Part shown: positions 1 through 6,357 of the stretch, piece by piece
Numbering within the stretch: position 1 is the stretch's first letter
Layout: each line of letters opens with the position of its first letter
Source: a virus
DNA: 20,430 nucleotides
Virus record (IMG/VR): IMGVR_UViG_3300025646_000493
Span: 1-20,430 of that record
Strand: one strand, 5' to 3'
Made by a program: the position numbers and the translations under genes
The notes under the pieces: model-generated
What the model was told of the DNA's origin: nothing
Database searches by the model: none
Seen by the model: the letters and a program-made list of their open reading frames with translations, nothing else

Positions 1-473
1 ACAGTGCCTCGGAGATTGGTAAGTTGGCACGAGAGAGAGACAATGCCATCGAACTGATTGCCAAGACATACTTACGTATTGTGTCGTTGCTAGCAGAGGA
101 CAAAGAGCAAGCAGTGATTGAGGTAGATGGTTTACCGAAGGTGATCACACCAGAGGATTTGGATGCCAAGTTTAAGATTGTGGCATTGGACCAAAGTAGT
201 ACTCCACTATCTGAGGCATTGAAACGTAGTAACCTTGTACAGTTGTTGCCTGTGCTTACTCAGTTGGGTGTACAGCCACAAAAGATAAAAGAGGAACTGA
301 TACGCATCTACGACTTGCCCGAATCCTTCAATGAAGAAATAGAACAACCTATGGCACCACCAACAGCACTACCACAAGGACAGGGTGAAATGGCGACTAC
401 TGCCGGTGATGTTGGCGCACAGGGTGAACTACCAGCACAACAACTAGCACAAATGCTTAACCAACAGAGATAA
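1..473 (+). CDS. Portal protein, C-terminal part (cut by window start)
   Basis: The reading frame is open to the window edge (first full codon at 3), so this is the end of a longer gene. The TTG at 24 is not a credible start. The first visible residues, SASEIGKLARERDNAIELIA, match the long helix that ends many short-tailed-phage portal proteins. The helical core is followed by a Pro/Gln-rich low-complexity tail (about the last 40 residues, ending QLAQMLNQQR). A portal forms the dodecameric ring at one capsid vertex through which DNA is packaged and ejected, and on which the tail adaptor docks. Its position directly before the head-assembly genes supports the call. The family is my recognition from sequence and context only. 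A different head-tail connector protein is the main alternative. Confidence 0.72.
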   Translation, partial: SASEIGKLARERDNAIELIAKTYLRIVSLLAEDKEQAVIEVDGLPKVITPEDLDAKFKIVALDQSSTPLSEALKRSNLVQLLPVLTQLGVQPQKIKEELIRIYDLPESFNEEIEQPMAPPTALPQGQGEMATTAGDVGAQGELPAQQLAQMLNQQR

Positions 474-475
474 CG

Positions 476-961
476 ATGCCATTGTATACCTACCGTTGCC
501 AAGTATGTTCAAGAGAGCATGAAGAACTGATTATGTTTGAGGACTTTGAAAACGACAACTTTCCACAGGTTTGTGGTGCAGATACGTATGAACAGGGGTG
601 TGGTGGTGACTTGTACCGTGTAATGTATGCGCCACCCAAACATGGTAGTTGGAATACAACTGGCAAGTATGGTGCCGATGGTTACTTCTCGAAGGCACTT
701 GGAACGCATGTCTCTAGCCCACAGAAAGAGAAGAAAATAATGGAGAGTAGAGGGTTTGTGTGTGAGGCTGACCTTCCGAAAGACCGTTGGGACACAGCAG
801 TAGAGACACAGAAAAGACGTGTAGCCGAACAAGATAAAAACATCGAAACCTACACAAGTGCTTTGAAAAGTGGTAAAACAAAAGAGGAGGCTGTAGTGGA
901 GGCGTTTACTGCCAAAGATGCAGTCAGTGGAAAACTAGACGACACATGGGGTGCGAAATGA
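476..961 (+). CDS. FmdB-like zinc-ribbon protein, 161 aa
   Basis: The start MPLYTYRC, the following EHEEL and the downstream Cys pair match the FmdB-type putative regulatory zinc ribbon found in bacteria and many phages. Likely zinc ligands are C8 and C11 (CxxC) and C33 and C42. The second pair is eight residues apart instead of the usual two, with acidic residues between. The domain covers about residues 1-55. The remaining 105 residues are charged and probably helical, with no family I recognise. The gene starts two bases after the portal stop, and its TGA overlaps the next start as ATGA, so it is translated with the head genes. Its role in phages is not established. A virion component, assembly factor or transcription regulator are all possible. 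Confidence 0.75.
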   Translation: MPLYTYRCQVCSREHEELIMFEDFENDNFPQVCGADTYEQGCGGDLYRVMYAPPKHGSWNTTGKYGADGYFSKALGTHVSSPQKEKKIMESRGFVCEADLPKDRWDTAVETQKRRVAEQDKNIETYTSALKSGKTKEEAVVEAFTAKDAVSGKLDDTWGAK

Positions 962-1485
962 GAAAAGAAGATATGATGGGTGAACCAGGAATGGGCATCG
1001 AGATTGAGATTGAACAAGCAGAAAGCGAAGAAGAAGGTGACTTTGCTGAGATGGCACCCAAGGGTCGGTTTAGTGCTAAGGCATTGAATAACTTGGTAAA
1101 AGCCACGAATCGTTTGTTGCCGATGTTTGATCAAACACCAGACTATCCAATGTTTGAGGGTGACGTGACAGAGTTCCCTACAGACTTTGTGCGTGTGTTG
1201 GCTATGTTCCAAGGTGCCACAGAAGATGCCATTGGACAAGGTATTGTCGATGACGAGTTTGGTTTTGACTTTGACGAGATTACTGGTGATGGCAACGTAC
1301 AGGTGCTTGCTGGTAAAATAAATAAACTTGCTGCCGACAAAGGGTTCAAGCGATACCTTCAAACCATGCCAAACGAAGAACCGGAAGGTGAAGAAATGGC
1401 GATGGCAGAGGGTGAGGCTGAAGGTATGGAACAAGGTCCTATGGGTGAAGAAGATATGGATGCCTTGTTCATGGAGAGAATGTGA
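958..1485 (+). CDS. Acidic phage protein of unknown function, 175 aa
   Basis: I place the start at 958 because ATGA overlaps the upstream stop and GGGGTG lies about 6 bases ahead. An in-frame ATG at 946 is the alternative and would add four residues (MGCE). The protein is very acidic, with Glu-rich ends (MRKEDMMGEP at the start; MAEGEAEGMEQG and MDALFMERM at the end) and a more ordinary middle containing ALNNLVKATNRLLPMFDQ. I recall similar middles in uncultured marine phage proteins but know no assigned function. Its place between portal and scaffold suggests a head-assembly or minor virion role. An acidic flexible protein here could be an assembly chaperone. The stop overlaps the next GTG start (GTGA). 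Confidence 0.7.
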   Translation: MRKEDMMGEPGMGIEIEIEQAESEEEGDFAEMAPKGRFSAKALNNLVKATNRLLPMFDQTPDYPMFEGDVTEFPTDFVRVLAMFQGATEDAIGQGIVDDEFGFDFDEITGDGNVQVLAGKINKLAADKGFKRYLQTMPNEEPEGEEMAMAEGEAEGMEQGPMGEEDMDALFMERM

Positions 1486-1691
1486 TCTACTTAGAACCAA
1501 GAGAACATTTTACAAGTGCAATTATTTTAGAGACAGAGGATACTGTAGAATATGACTTTGATTTGCTTATTGATGTTCTAATGTCTAACAATAACTGGAA
1601 CTATGAAACTGCCATAGATTGGTATTGCTACAACATCGAGCCTCTAATTCAATATAAAGGACTTATCATAAGAGAGAATAATGCCACCTAA
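1482..1691 (+). CDS. Small protein of unknown function, 69 aa, GTG start
   Basis: The GTG at 1482 overlaps the upstream TGA (GTGA), the same coupling pattern as its neighbours. The product starts MIYLEPREHF and is rich in Asp, Glu, Asn, Tyr and Trp (NNNWNYETAIDWYCYNIEPL). It has no signal peptide, membrane segment or motif I recognise. Its last 11 bases overlap the start of the next small gene. The frame and the tight coupling on both sides make it a plausible real gene, but no family supports it. Confidence 0.6.
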   Translation: MIYLEPREHFTSAIILETEDTVEYDFDLLIDVLMSNNNWNYETAIDWYCYNIEPLIQYKGLIIRENNAT

Positions 1692-1860
1692 GAAAGGACT
1701 GTATGCCAACATCCATGCCAAGCGCAAGCGCATCAAGGCTGGTAGTGGTGAAACCATGAGAAAGAAAGGGAGCAAGGGTGCTCCTACTGCTGCTGATTTT
1801 AAGAAGTCTGAAAAGACTGCCAAGAAGAAACGTACAAAAACCATTCAAAAAAGGAAATGA
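1681..1860 (+). CDS. Small basic conserved phage protein, 59 aa
   Basis: Starts at ATG 1681 with AAGAGAG about 4 bases upstream, overlaps the previous gene by 11 bases and ends at TGA 1858-1860. The product is extremely Lys/Arg-rich: it begins MPPKKGLYANIHAKRKRIKA, continues GSGETMRKKGSKGAPTAADF and ends KKKRTKTIQKRK. I recognise this as a small protein found in many phage head-gene regions, usually unannotated because of its size. Its function is unknown. Basic charge next to a strongly acidic scaffold-like gene suggests nucleic-acid binding or pairing with an acidic partner, which is inference. There is no membrane segment. Confidence 0.82.
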   Translation: MPPKKGLYANIHAKRKRIKAGSGETMRKKGSKGAPTAADFKKSEKTAKKKRTKTIQKRK

Positions 1861-1862
1861 CG

Positions 1863-2696
1863 ATGAATAACACTACCTCCGGTTCGGAGACTGTTGAAGA
1901 TACCACTGTAGAAACTGCTGAAGATGTTGAAACTGACACAGATGTTAGTGATGATAGTGGTGCTGTTGCTGAAGAAGAACTGATGACCATTGAGGAACTG
2001 TTGGGACTTAATGAGGATGACTACGAAGAATTTACAGAGGATGCCAACCACAAGGGCATGAAACCATTGCATGAGTGGATGGGACACATCCCAGAGGACG
2101 TTAGAAAGCATGTCGCAAACATACGGTCTAGTTATACTCGTAAGACCCAAGAGTTGGCAGAAATGCGAAAAGCACTTGAGGCAGAACGAGCAGAACTCAT
2201 GCGCCAACAAGACATGTCAGTCAATAATCCCTTCCTTGCCAGAGCAGAACAAGAGTTAGCCAACGAGCAGGAATACGACCTGTATACACCGGAAGGTATG
2301 CAAGCCGAAATCAAACGTCAAGCAGCACAGATGCTCAAAGAAATGATGAAACCGGCACAGGAAGAAATACAGATAAAGCAAAGACGTATGCAACTTGAAT
2401 CGTTTAAGACTGAGAATCCAGAACTGATGGACGATGCCTATCGCCTTCCTGTGGCACAAATGCTCCAAGAGCGACCCGAACTCAAACTTGAGGATGCCTT
2501 CTACATTGTAAAGGCCAAGGTGGATGCACAGAAACTCAAGGCAGAACGTGAGCAAATTGCGAATCAAAAATCCCAAAGACGAGAGACACTTCGTAAAACA
2601 AGTAGTGGCAAGTCTGTAACCCCATCTGGTACACCCAAGTTTCGAGATGCTTGGGAGGCATACCAATATCATAAATCCCTTAACTCTAAGAAGTAG
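1863..2696 (+). CDS. Capsid scaffolding protein, 277 aa
   Basis: I choose ATG 1863 because AAGGA (1851-1855) lies 7 bases ahead. The ATG at 1857 would leave one base of spacing and would add only two residues. The protein has an acidic, disordered N-terminus (about residues 1-65, Asp/Glu/Thr/Val-rich), a long charged helical middle with coiled-coil character (about 85-245, e.g. RKTQELAEMRKALEAERAEL), and a basic C-terminus (SQRRETLRKTSSGKS, then FRDAWEAYQYHKS). This layout, and the place just ahead of the capsid gene, fits scaffolding proteins, whose basic helical end usually binds the coat protein and which are absent from mature heads. No protease domain is visible. The call rests on composition and synteny rather than a signature motif. 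Confidence 0.75.
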   Translation: MNNTTSGSETVEDTTVETAEDVETDTDVSDDSGAVAEEELMTIEELLGLNEDDYEEFTEDANHKGMKPLHEWMGHIPEDVRKHVANIRSSYTRKTQELAEMRKALEAERAELMRQQDMSVNNPFLARAEQELANEQEYDLYTPEGMQAEIKRQAAQMLKEMMKPAQEEIQIKQRRMQLESFKTENPELMDDAYRLPVAQMLQERPELKLEDAFYIVKAKVDAQKLKAEREQIANQKSQRRETLRKTSSGKSVTPSGTPKFRDAWEAYQYHKSLNSKK

Positions 2697-2702
2697 GTCC
2701 TC

Positions 2703-3128
2703 ATGCCCAAAGGTAAGCGCAACGTCAATAAGATTATTATTCACCACACTGCATCATCGAAGAACACTACGGTAGAGCAGATTCGAGATTGGCATGTCAA
2801 TGGCAATGGATGGTCTGACATCGGATACCACTTTATTATCTTGGGCGATGGTACAGTAGAGACTGGTCGCCATATCAACAAGACAGGCGCACACTGTAAA
2901 GGTCACAACAAGGGTAGTATTGGAATCTGTGTGACTGGCAATACATCACAGGAACCACCAAACAAGTTGCAACTAGAATCCTTGTGGGCAAAGTTGAAAC
3001 TATTGATGGAAGAATATAACCTTGACAGACGTAACGTATATGGTCACAGGGACTTCGGTGCTACCGAGTGCCCAGGCAATATGCTGTATGCGTTGTTGCA
3101 ACAATGGAAACAAGGTCTTATGGCATAG
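2703..3128 (+). CDS. N-acetylmuramoyl-L-alanine amidase, T7 lysozyme type, 141 aa
   Basis: An Amidase_2/PGRP-fold zinc enzyme that cuts the amide bond between N-acetylmuramic acid and L-alanine in peptidoglycan. Visible landmarks are IIIHHTAS with zinc ligand H14, WSDIGYHFII with Y42 at the catalytic-Tyr position, GAHCKGHNKGSIGICVTG in the core, and GHRDFGATECPG with zinc ligands H115 and C123. The T7 lysozyme catalytic Lys (two before the Cys) is Thr121 here, a substitution also seen in other amidases of this fold. The length is close to T7 lysozyme (about 150 aa). There is no signal peptide, so release would need a holin or another route. The SD AGGT overlaps the upstream TAG stop. In T7 this gene is early; here it sits between scaffold and capsid genes. 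Confidence 0.93.
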   Translation: MPKGKRNVNKIIIHHTASSKNTTVEQIRDWHVNGNGWSDIGYHFIILGDGTVETGRHINKTGAHCKGHNKGSIGICVTGNTSQEPPNKLQLESLWAKLKLLMEEYNLDRRNVYGHRDFGATECPGNMLYALLQQWKQGLMA

Positions 3129-3131
3129 GAC

Positions 3132-3160
3132 TTGACAATACAAGAATTAAAATTTACACT
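3132..3160 (+). promoter_or_regulatory. Sigma70-like promoter ahead of the capsid gene
   Basis: TTGACA (3132-3137) is a perfect -35 box. Exactly 17 bases later lies TACACT (3155-3160), which keeps four of the six -10 consensus bases including TA at 1-2 and T at 6. The spacer and flanks are AT-rich. It falls in the longest intergenic gap, directly before the most abundant structural gene. Transcription would begin near 3167. If the phage has its own single-subunit polymerase, its promoter motif is not known to me and could also lie here. Confidence 0.6.
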
Positions 3161-3262
3161 GCTTATGTTGAAAGAACTCTCTGAGCACTCGGACAACAAC
3201 CATTCCAATGGAATACGGTTTGAGCAAACTTCAAATACTTAAACTTAAACACAGGTAATACA
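3161..3262 (+). promoter_or_regulatory. Capsid gene leader (5' UTR) with RBS
   Basis: About 95 bases lie between the predicted start of transcription and the capsid ATG. The leader has a small perfect hairpin, ATTCC-AAT-GGAAT (3202-3214), then an A/C-rich stretch with little predicted structure containing the repeat ACTTAAACTTAAAC (3237-3250). AGG at 3253-3255 is the likely SD core, 7 bases from the ATG. An unstructured A-rich leader suits strong translation. I see no riboswitch. Confidence 0.45.
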
Positions 3263-4294
3263 ATGGCTATTTCTAATGATCTATTGTCGTCAACCTTGTA
3301 CTCCATTCGAGATGGTGAAGTTGACGAACTCTTTCAAAAAGTCGCGTTCTTAGATAACGCAAAGCGATTCAACGGTATTGAATACGAAGATGGTGGTATC
3401 AAAATCCAACGTCCTCTCTCTATCGCTGAACATTCACAAATCACAAACCTTCCTACTGGTTATGAGGCTGTCAACTTGGCAGTTAAAGACGTGTTGCAAC
3501 CAGCAGTTTACGAATGGGCTGACTTCACTGCTCCTATCGTAATCACCAAGAAGGAAGAACTTGAGAACAAAGGCGAGAAGGCTATCGTTAAGATTGTCGA
3601 GGCACGTATGCGTTCTGTAATGGGTATGTTGCGACGTGAACTCAACAAGCAGTTGTTGCGTGGTAACTCTACCATCTTGACTACCGTAAACACTTTGAAC
3701 GGTAATGTTGCTGGTGGATTCTTGGAAGCAGAAACTAAGGCTACTCAAGCCAACAGTGTTGGTGGTGTATCTAAGACTGCTTATCCAGTAAACGGTTGGT
3801 TAAACCAAGTGTCTGACATTGGTGCTGCTTTCGGTACAAACGGTATTCTTGGCATGCAACAAATGGCTATCCAAGCAAACACTGTAACTCACATGGGTGA
3901 GATTCAATGTGTATTGTTGTCTGAGGCTGCAATGGCTAACTATCGTCGTGCTTTGTTTGCACAAGAGCGATTCATCAATGAGAAAACTCTTGATGGTGGA
4001 CGTATGCAACTTGCTTTTGGTGGTGCTGTTGTTGAACAAGACCTTGAACTTGGTTTTGACTATGTTTCTGCATCGTTGAACGGTGGTGCTGGTAAAACTG
4101 CTCCATTGTCTGGCTACTTCCTTAACTTCGATGGTGTTAAGTTGTGCATGCACAAAGATGCTGACTTCGCTGTTTCACCTTTCGAGCACATTTCTGGAAC
4201 TACTGCACGTGCAGCCCAATTGTATGTTAAAATGCAATTGATTGCAGACCATCTTGGTTCTTGTGGTGTTCTTTTCGATGGCGACACATTTTAA
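3263..4294 (+). CDS. Major capsid protein, 343 aa
   Basis: The main shell protein, expected to have the HK97 fold, although this is not readable from sequence by eye. It begins MAISNDLLSSTLYSIRDGEV. Segments such as YEDGGIKIQRPL, FTAPIVITKKEELENKGEKA and MRSVMGMLRRELNKQLLRGN resemble major capsid proteins I recall from uncultured marine podovirus-like phages. The middle is Gly/Ala/Asn-rich and the end (LYVKMQLIADHLGSCGVLF) looks like a final beta strand region. Codon use looks optimised for expression: about 21 of 36 Ala codons are GCT, and most Gly codons are GGT. It follows scaffold and amidase genes, has its own promoter and is paired with a decoration gene. No cleaved pro-domain is obvious. 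Confidence 0.88.
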   Translation: MAISNDLLSSTLYSIRDGEVDELFQKVAFLDNAKRFNGIEYEDGGIKIQRPLSIAEHSQITNLPTGYEAVNLAVKDVLQPAVYEWADFTAPIVITKKEELENKGEKAIVKIVEARMRSVMGMLRRELNKQLLRGNSTILTTVNTLNGNVAGGFLEAETKATQANSVGGVSKTAYPVNGWLNQVSDIGAAFGTNGILGMQQMAIQANTVTHMGEIQCVLLSEAAMANYRRALFAQERFINEKTLDGGRMQLAFGGAVVEQDLELGFDYVSASLNGGAGKTAPLSGYFLNFDGVKLCMHKDADFAVSPFEHISGTTARAAQLYVKMQLIADHLGSCGVLFDGDTF

Positions 4295-4299
4295 GGAGG
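4293..4299 (+). promoter_or_regulatory. Strong RBS that fixes the decoration-gene start
   Basis: AAGGAGG, overlapping the capsid TAA stop region and 6 bases before ATG 4306, is the best SD in the head region. It shows that translation starts at 4306 and not at the upstream in-frame TTG (4261), which would lie inside the capsid gene. Confidence 0.85.
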
Positions 4300-4305
4300 C
4301 TTATC

Positions 4306-4785
4306 ATGTCTACACAAAATATTATTCAATACTTAGAAACTTCTCAGTACAATGCCTTGCCTTCTGGTGGAACTACTCCAGTTGGTGTTGGAGCAATGAA
4401 TCGTCGTCAAGTCGAAACATTTATTGCTGCTGAGGCGATTGCTGCTAACGACTTGGTCTCTTTGGACTTGAGCAAAACAGGCGATGGCGATAAAGGTATC
4501 TACATTGTCAAAGCCGATACTGGTACTGCCACAGATAAATGCGCTATTGGGTTCGCCCTCAATGGTGCGACTGCCGCTGGTGAAACTGTTGACGTAACAG
4601 TTGCTGGTATCCACGTTTCTGCTAATGTAGATGGAGCAACTGTTGCTGGTTCCACATTGTGCGTTGGGTCTACCGCTGGTCGTGCAAGTGTTTATCTAAA
4701 CACAGATGTAGTGCCCATCATTGCTATTGCGGCAGAGGCAGATACTGCTAACGTTGCAACTGTGTTTGTGATCAAGCAATTCTAA
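4306..4785 (+). CDS. Probable capsid decoration (cement) protein, 159 aa
   Basis: The product starts MSTQNIIQYLETSQYN. After about residue 35 it is almost all small and beta-prone residues: AAEAIAANDLVSLDLSK, an AIGFALNGATAAGETVDVTV segment, then GIHVSANVDGATVAGSTLCV and a VVPIIAIAA near the end. The pattern 'A-I-A-A-N-D-L-V ... A-I-G-F-A ... A-A-G-E-T-V-x-V' is typical of small beta-barrel decoration proteins such as the DUF2190 group that stabilise capsids on the outside. Its location right after the capsid gene, its strong RBS and the terminator that follows all fit an abundant capsid partner. Ala and Gly codons again favour GCT and GGT. A head-fibre or other accessory capsid protein is the alternative. 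Confidence 0.72.
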   Translation: MSTQNIIQYLETSQYNALPSGGTTPVGVGAMNRRQVETFIAAEAIAANDLVSLDLSKTGDGDKGIYIVKADTGTATDKCAIGFALNGATAAGETVDVTVAGIHVSANVDGATVAGSTLCVGSTAGRASVYLNTDVVPIIAIAAEADTANVATVFVIKQF

Positions 4786-4811
4786 GACTTCTTTGTATGT
4801 TGGATTCTCCT

Positions 4812-4841
4812 AAGGGTGGGTGGAAACACCCACCCTTTTTT
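4812..4841 (+). terminator. Intrinsic (rho-independent) terminator after the capsid pair
   Basis: A perfect 9-bp GC-rich stem, GGGTGGGTG (4814-4822) and CACCCACCC (4827-4835), closes a GAAA tetraloop (4823-4826) and is followed by six T (4836-4841). Two A at 4812-4813 can pair with the first T's. It is the clearest terminator in the window. It sits where T7 has its main terminator, after the capsid gene, but only 13 bases before the adaptor start codon. Confidence 0.95.
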
Positions 4842-4854
4842 CATATGGTGACCT

Positions 4855-6357
4855 ATGGCTAACTTAAAAGCATTGCGAGAAAAGATTAAGAATATCACAG
4901 ACTACTCTCCAGAGTTGTCGCAGTTCAATGACCAATTGGATGAACTGATCAACGATGCCTATTACAGCCTGTGGACTATGAAACGGTGGAACTTCACTAC
5001 CAAACTTGGCACCATGCGTTTGCACACAGACATCTTGCCAGGCACCGATACAGAGAACAATGCTGGTGGTACAGTTACTGCCTCCATCAACAAGGGTGAA
5101 AGACAAGTTGCTTTTGTTGCAGCCATTGACCGTTTGCATGATCCCGATATTTGGGAAGGTCAACCCATTGAGATTGACACGATGGAATACACCATCAGTA
5201 AAGTGTTAGCCGGTCAAGTAATACTGTTAGACAGACCGTTTGAGGGCGATACCTCTACAGAAAATAGCAACTGGAAAATAAAGAAACGGTTCTATGACTT
5301 GCCGATAGATTGTTTGGAACTGTTGTATTTGGGGCATCGAGACTACCCCTATGTAAGTGTAACTGGTAGTCAGAATCCCTATGGCAAGTCGACAGCGATT
5401 CTCCCTAGACGAGAAGAAGATTTAGACCTTCGTGTAGACTACACACAGTCCTATGCAGAAGGGTACATCACAACACCAGTACAGAACATCAAACCGGCAG
5501 AGCAACTGACACTAGGTCAATCCAATCTAGTCGGATCAAACTTCCAAACCGGGAACTTTTATGAGATTACTTGGGCTTTTGTGAAGGATGGTAAGGTAGG
5601 CGCATTGGCTGAGCCACAGGTGTATGAAATACAAGAGGACAATACAGGTATTCTGATTACTTTCAAGTCTTATGATGACGACAATATTTTTGCCGATTCT
5701 TATAGCAACAAAGACCAACAACCTACACAATGGGAAGGCTACCGTAAAGTCGTATTCTGGAACAAAAACTTTGACCGTGCTACTGGTGAACGCAAAGGAC
5801 TTCCATGCTGGTTGTATGTAACCAATGGTGGTTTAATTAGAAATGACTCTACATACCTTGAACCAATGGTCGTAGAGGATACTCTAAGTGTTGCGCTTAT
5901 CTCTTACACCAATCAACTAGACAACGGTTCGCAACGATACATCGAGATTGATGGACAACACCAGCAGATACGACCATACCCACGTCCAATCGGTTGGGAC
6001 TATGAGGTAGACCAAGTACAGAGTCCTCCAGGTACCATTACTGTTTACCACGACTACGTACGTGAAATGGTAATGCGATACATGTTTAAGCCACGGGACC
6101 TAGTATTGGCTACTGATGTACCACAGATGCCATATGAGTTCCATCAACTGATTGTGTACAAAGCACTTGAGGACATCTACTTGAAGTTGGGTCAACAAGG
6201 TTTGGCTGCAACATATGAAAAGAAATACATGAAGGAAGTCAATGGACTTGCCAAGCGATATGTAGACAAGATTGATCAACAAGTAGTACGTGGTCGATTC
6301 CACATGTCAATGGGTAGACCAACGTATGATGGTTCATCACTTCGGAGACTTCCATGA
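4855..6357 (+). CDS. Head-tail adaptor / tail tube A-like protein, enlarged, 500 aa
   Basis: The ends look like the ring protein that joins portal to nozzle in short-tailed phages (T7 gp11, P22 gp4 group). The N-terminus (LREKIKNITDYSPEL, then INDAYYSLWTMKRWNF, residues 5-48) is the adaptor-type helix pair, and the C-terminus (MPYEFHQLIVYKALEDIYLK to about residue 475) is the closing helical part. Those families are near 170-200 aa, so this protein carries some 300 extra residues. They include a beta region (about 60-150) and a stretch (about 230-345: FYEITWAFVKDGKVGALAEP, then WEGYRKVVFWNKNFD) with the look of an Ig/FN3-like domain similar to one in the next protein. The weak SD GGTGA (4847-4851) is 3 bases from the ATG, just behind the terminator. 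The stop overlaps the next start (ATGA). Confidence 0.75.
   Translation: MANLKALREKIKNITDYSPELSQFNDQLDELINDAYYSLWTMKRWNFTTKLGTMRLHTDILPGTDTENNAGGTVTASINKGERQVAFVAAIDRLHDPDIWEGQPIEIDTMEYTISKVLAGQVILLDRPFEGDTSTENSNWKIKKRFYDLPIDCLELLYLGHRDYPYVSVTGSQNPYGKSTAILPRREEDLDLRVDYTQSYAEGYITTPVQNIKPAEQLTLGQSNLVGSNFQTGNFYEITWAFVKDGKVGALAEPQVYEIQEDNTGILITFKSYDDDNIFADSYSNKDQQPTQWEGYRKVVFWNKNFDRATGERKGLPCWLYVTNGGLIRNDSTYLEPMVVEDTLSVALISYTNQLDNGSQRYIEIDGQHQQIRPYPRPIGWDYEVDQVQSPPGTITVYHDYVREMVMRYMFKPRDLVLATDVPQMPYEFHQLIVYKALEDIYLKLGQQGLAATYEKKYMKEVNGLAKRYVDKIDQQVVRGRFHMSMGRPTYDGSSLRRLP

Noticed and set aside
24-26. TTG as the start of the first gene
   Set aside because: The frame continues upstream to the window edge with portal-like residues, so the gene begins outside the window.
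850-1500. Open frame of 216 codons on the minus strand
   Set aside because: It lies across three well-supported, coupled + strand genes, has no RBS context and gives a Cys/His/Phe-rich product typical of a mirror frame.
1847-1862. A6G run at the end of the 59-aa gene that could allow a -1 shift into the scaffold frame
   Set aside because: The codon phase is CAA-AAA-AGG, which does not give the two-tRNA slip expected of a real site, and a good SD and start for the scaffold gene are present right there.
3021-3030. Another TTGACA within the amidase gene
   Set aside because: It lies in coding sequence with no suitable -10 at 16-18 bases. The gap promoter at 3132 is the better candidate.
3165-3242. 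25-codon open frame (starts MLKELSEHSD) in the capsid leader
   Set aside because: Its ATG lies at or just before the predicted transcript start, and there is no SD. It is probably chance.
4261-4305. Upstream TTG start for the decoration protein
   Set aside because: The extension lies inside the capsid gene. The perfect AAGGAGG six bases before ATG 4306 sets the start.
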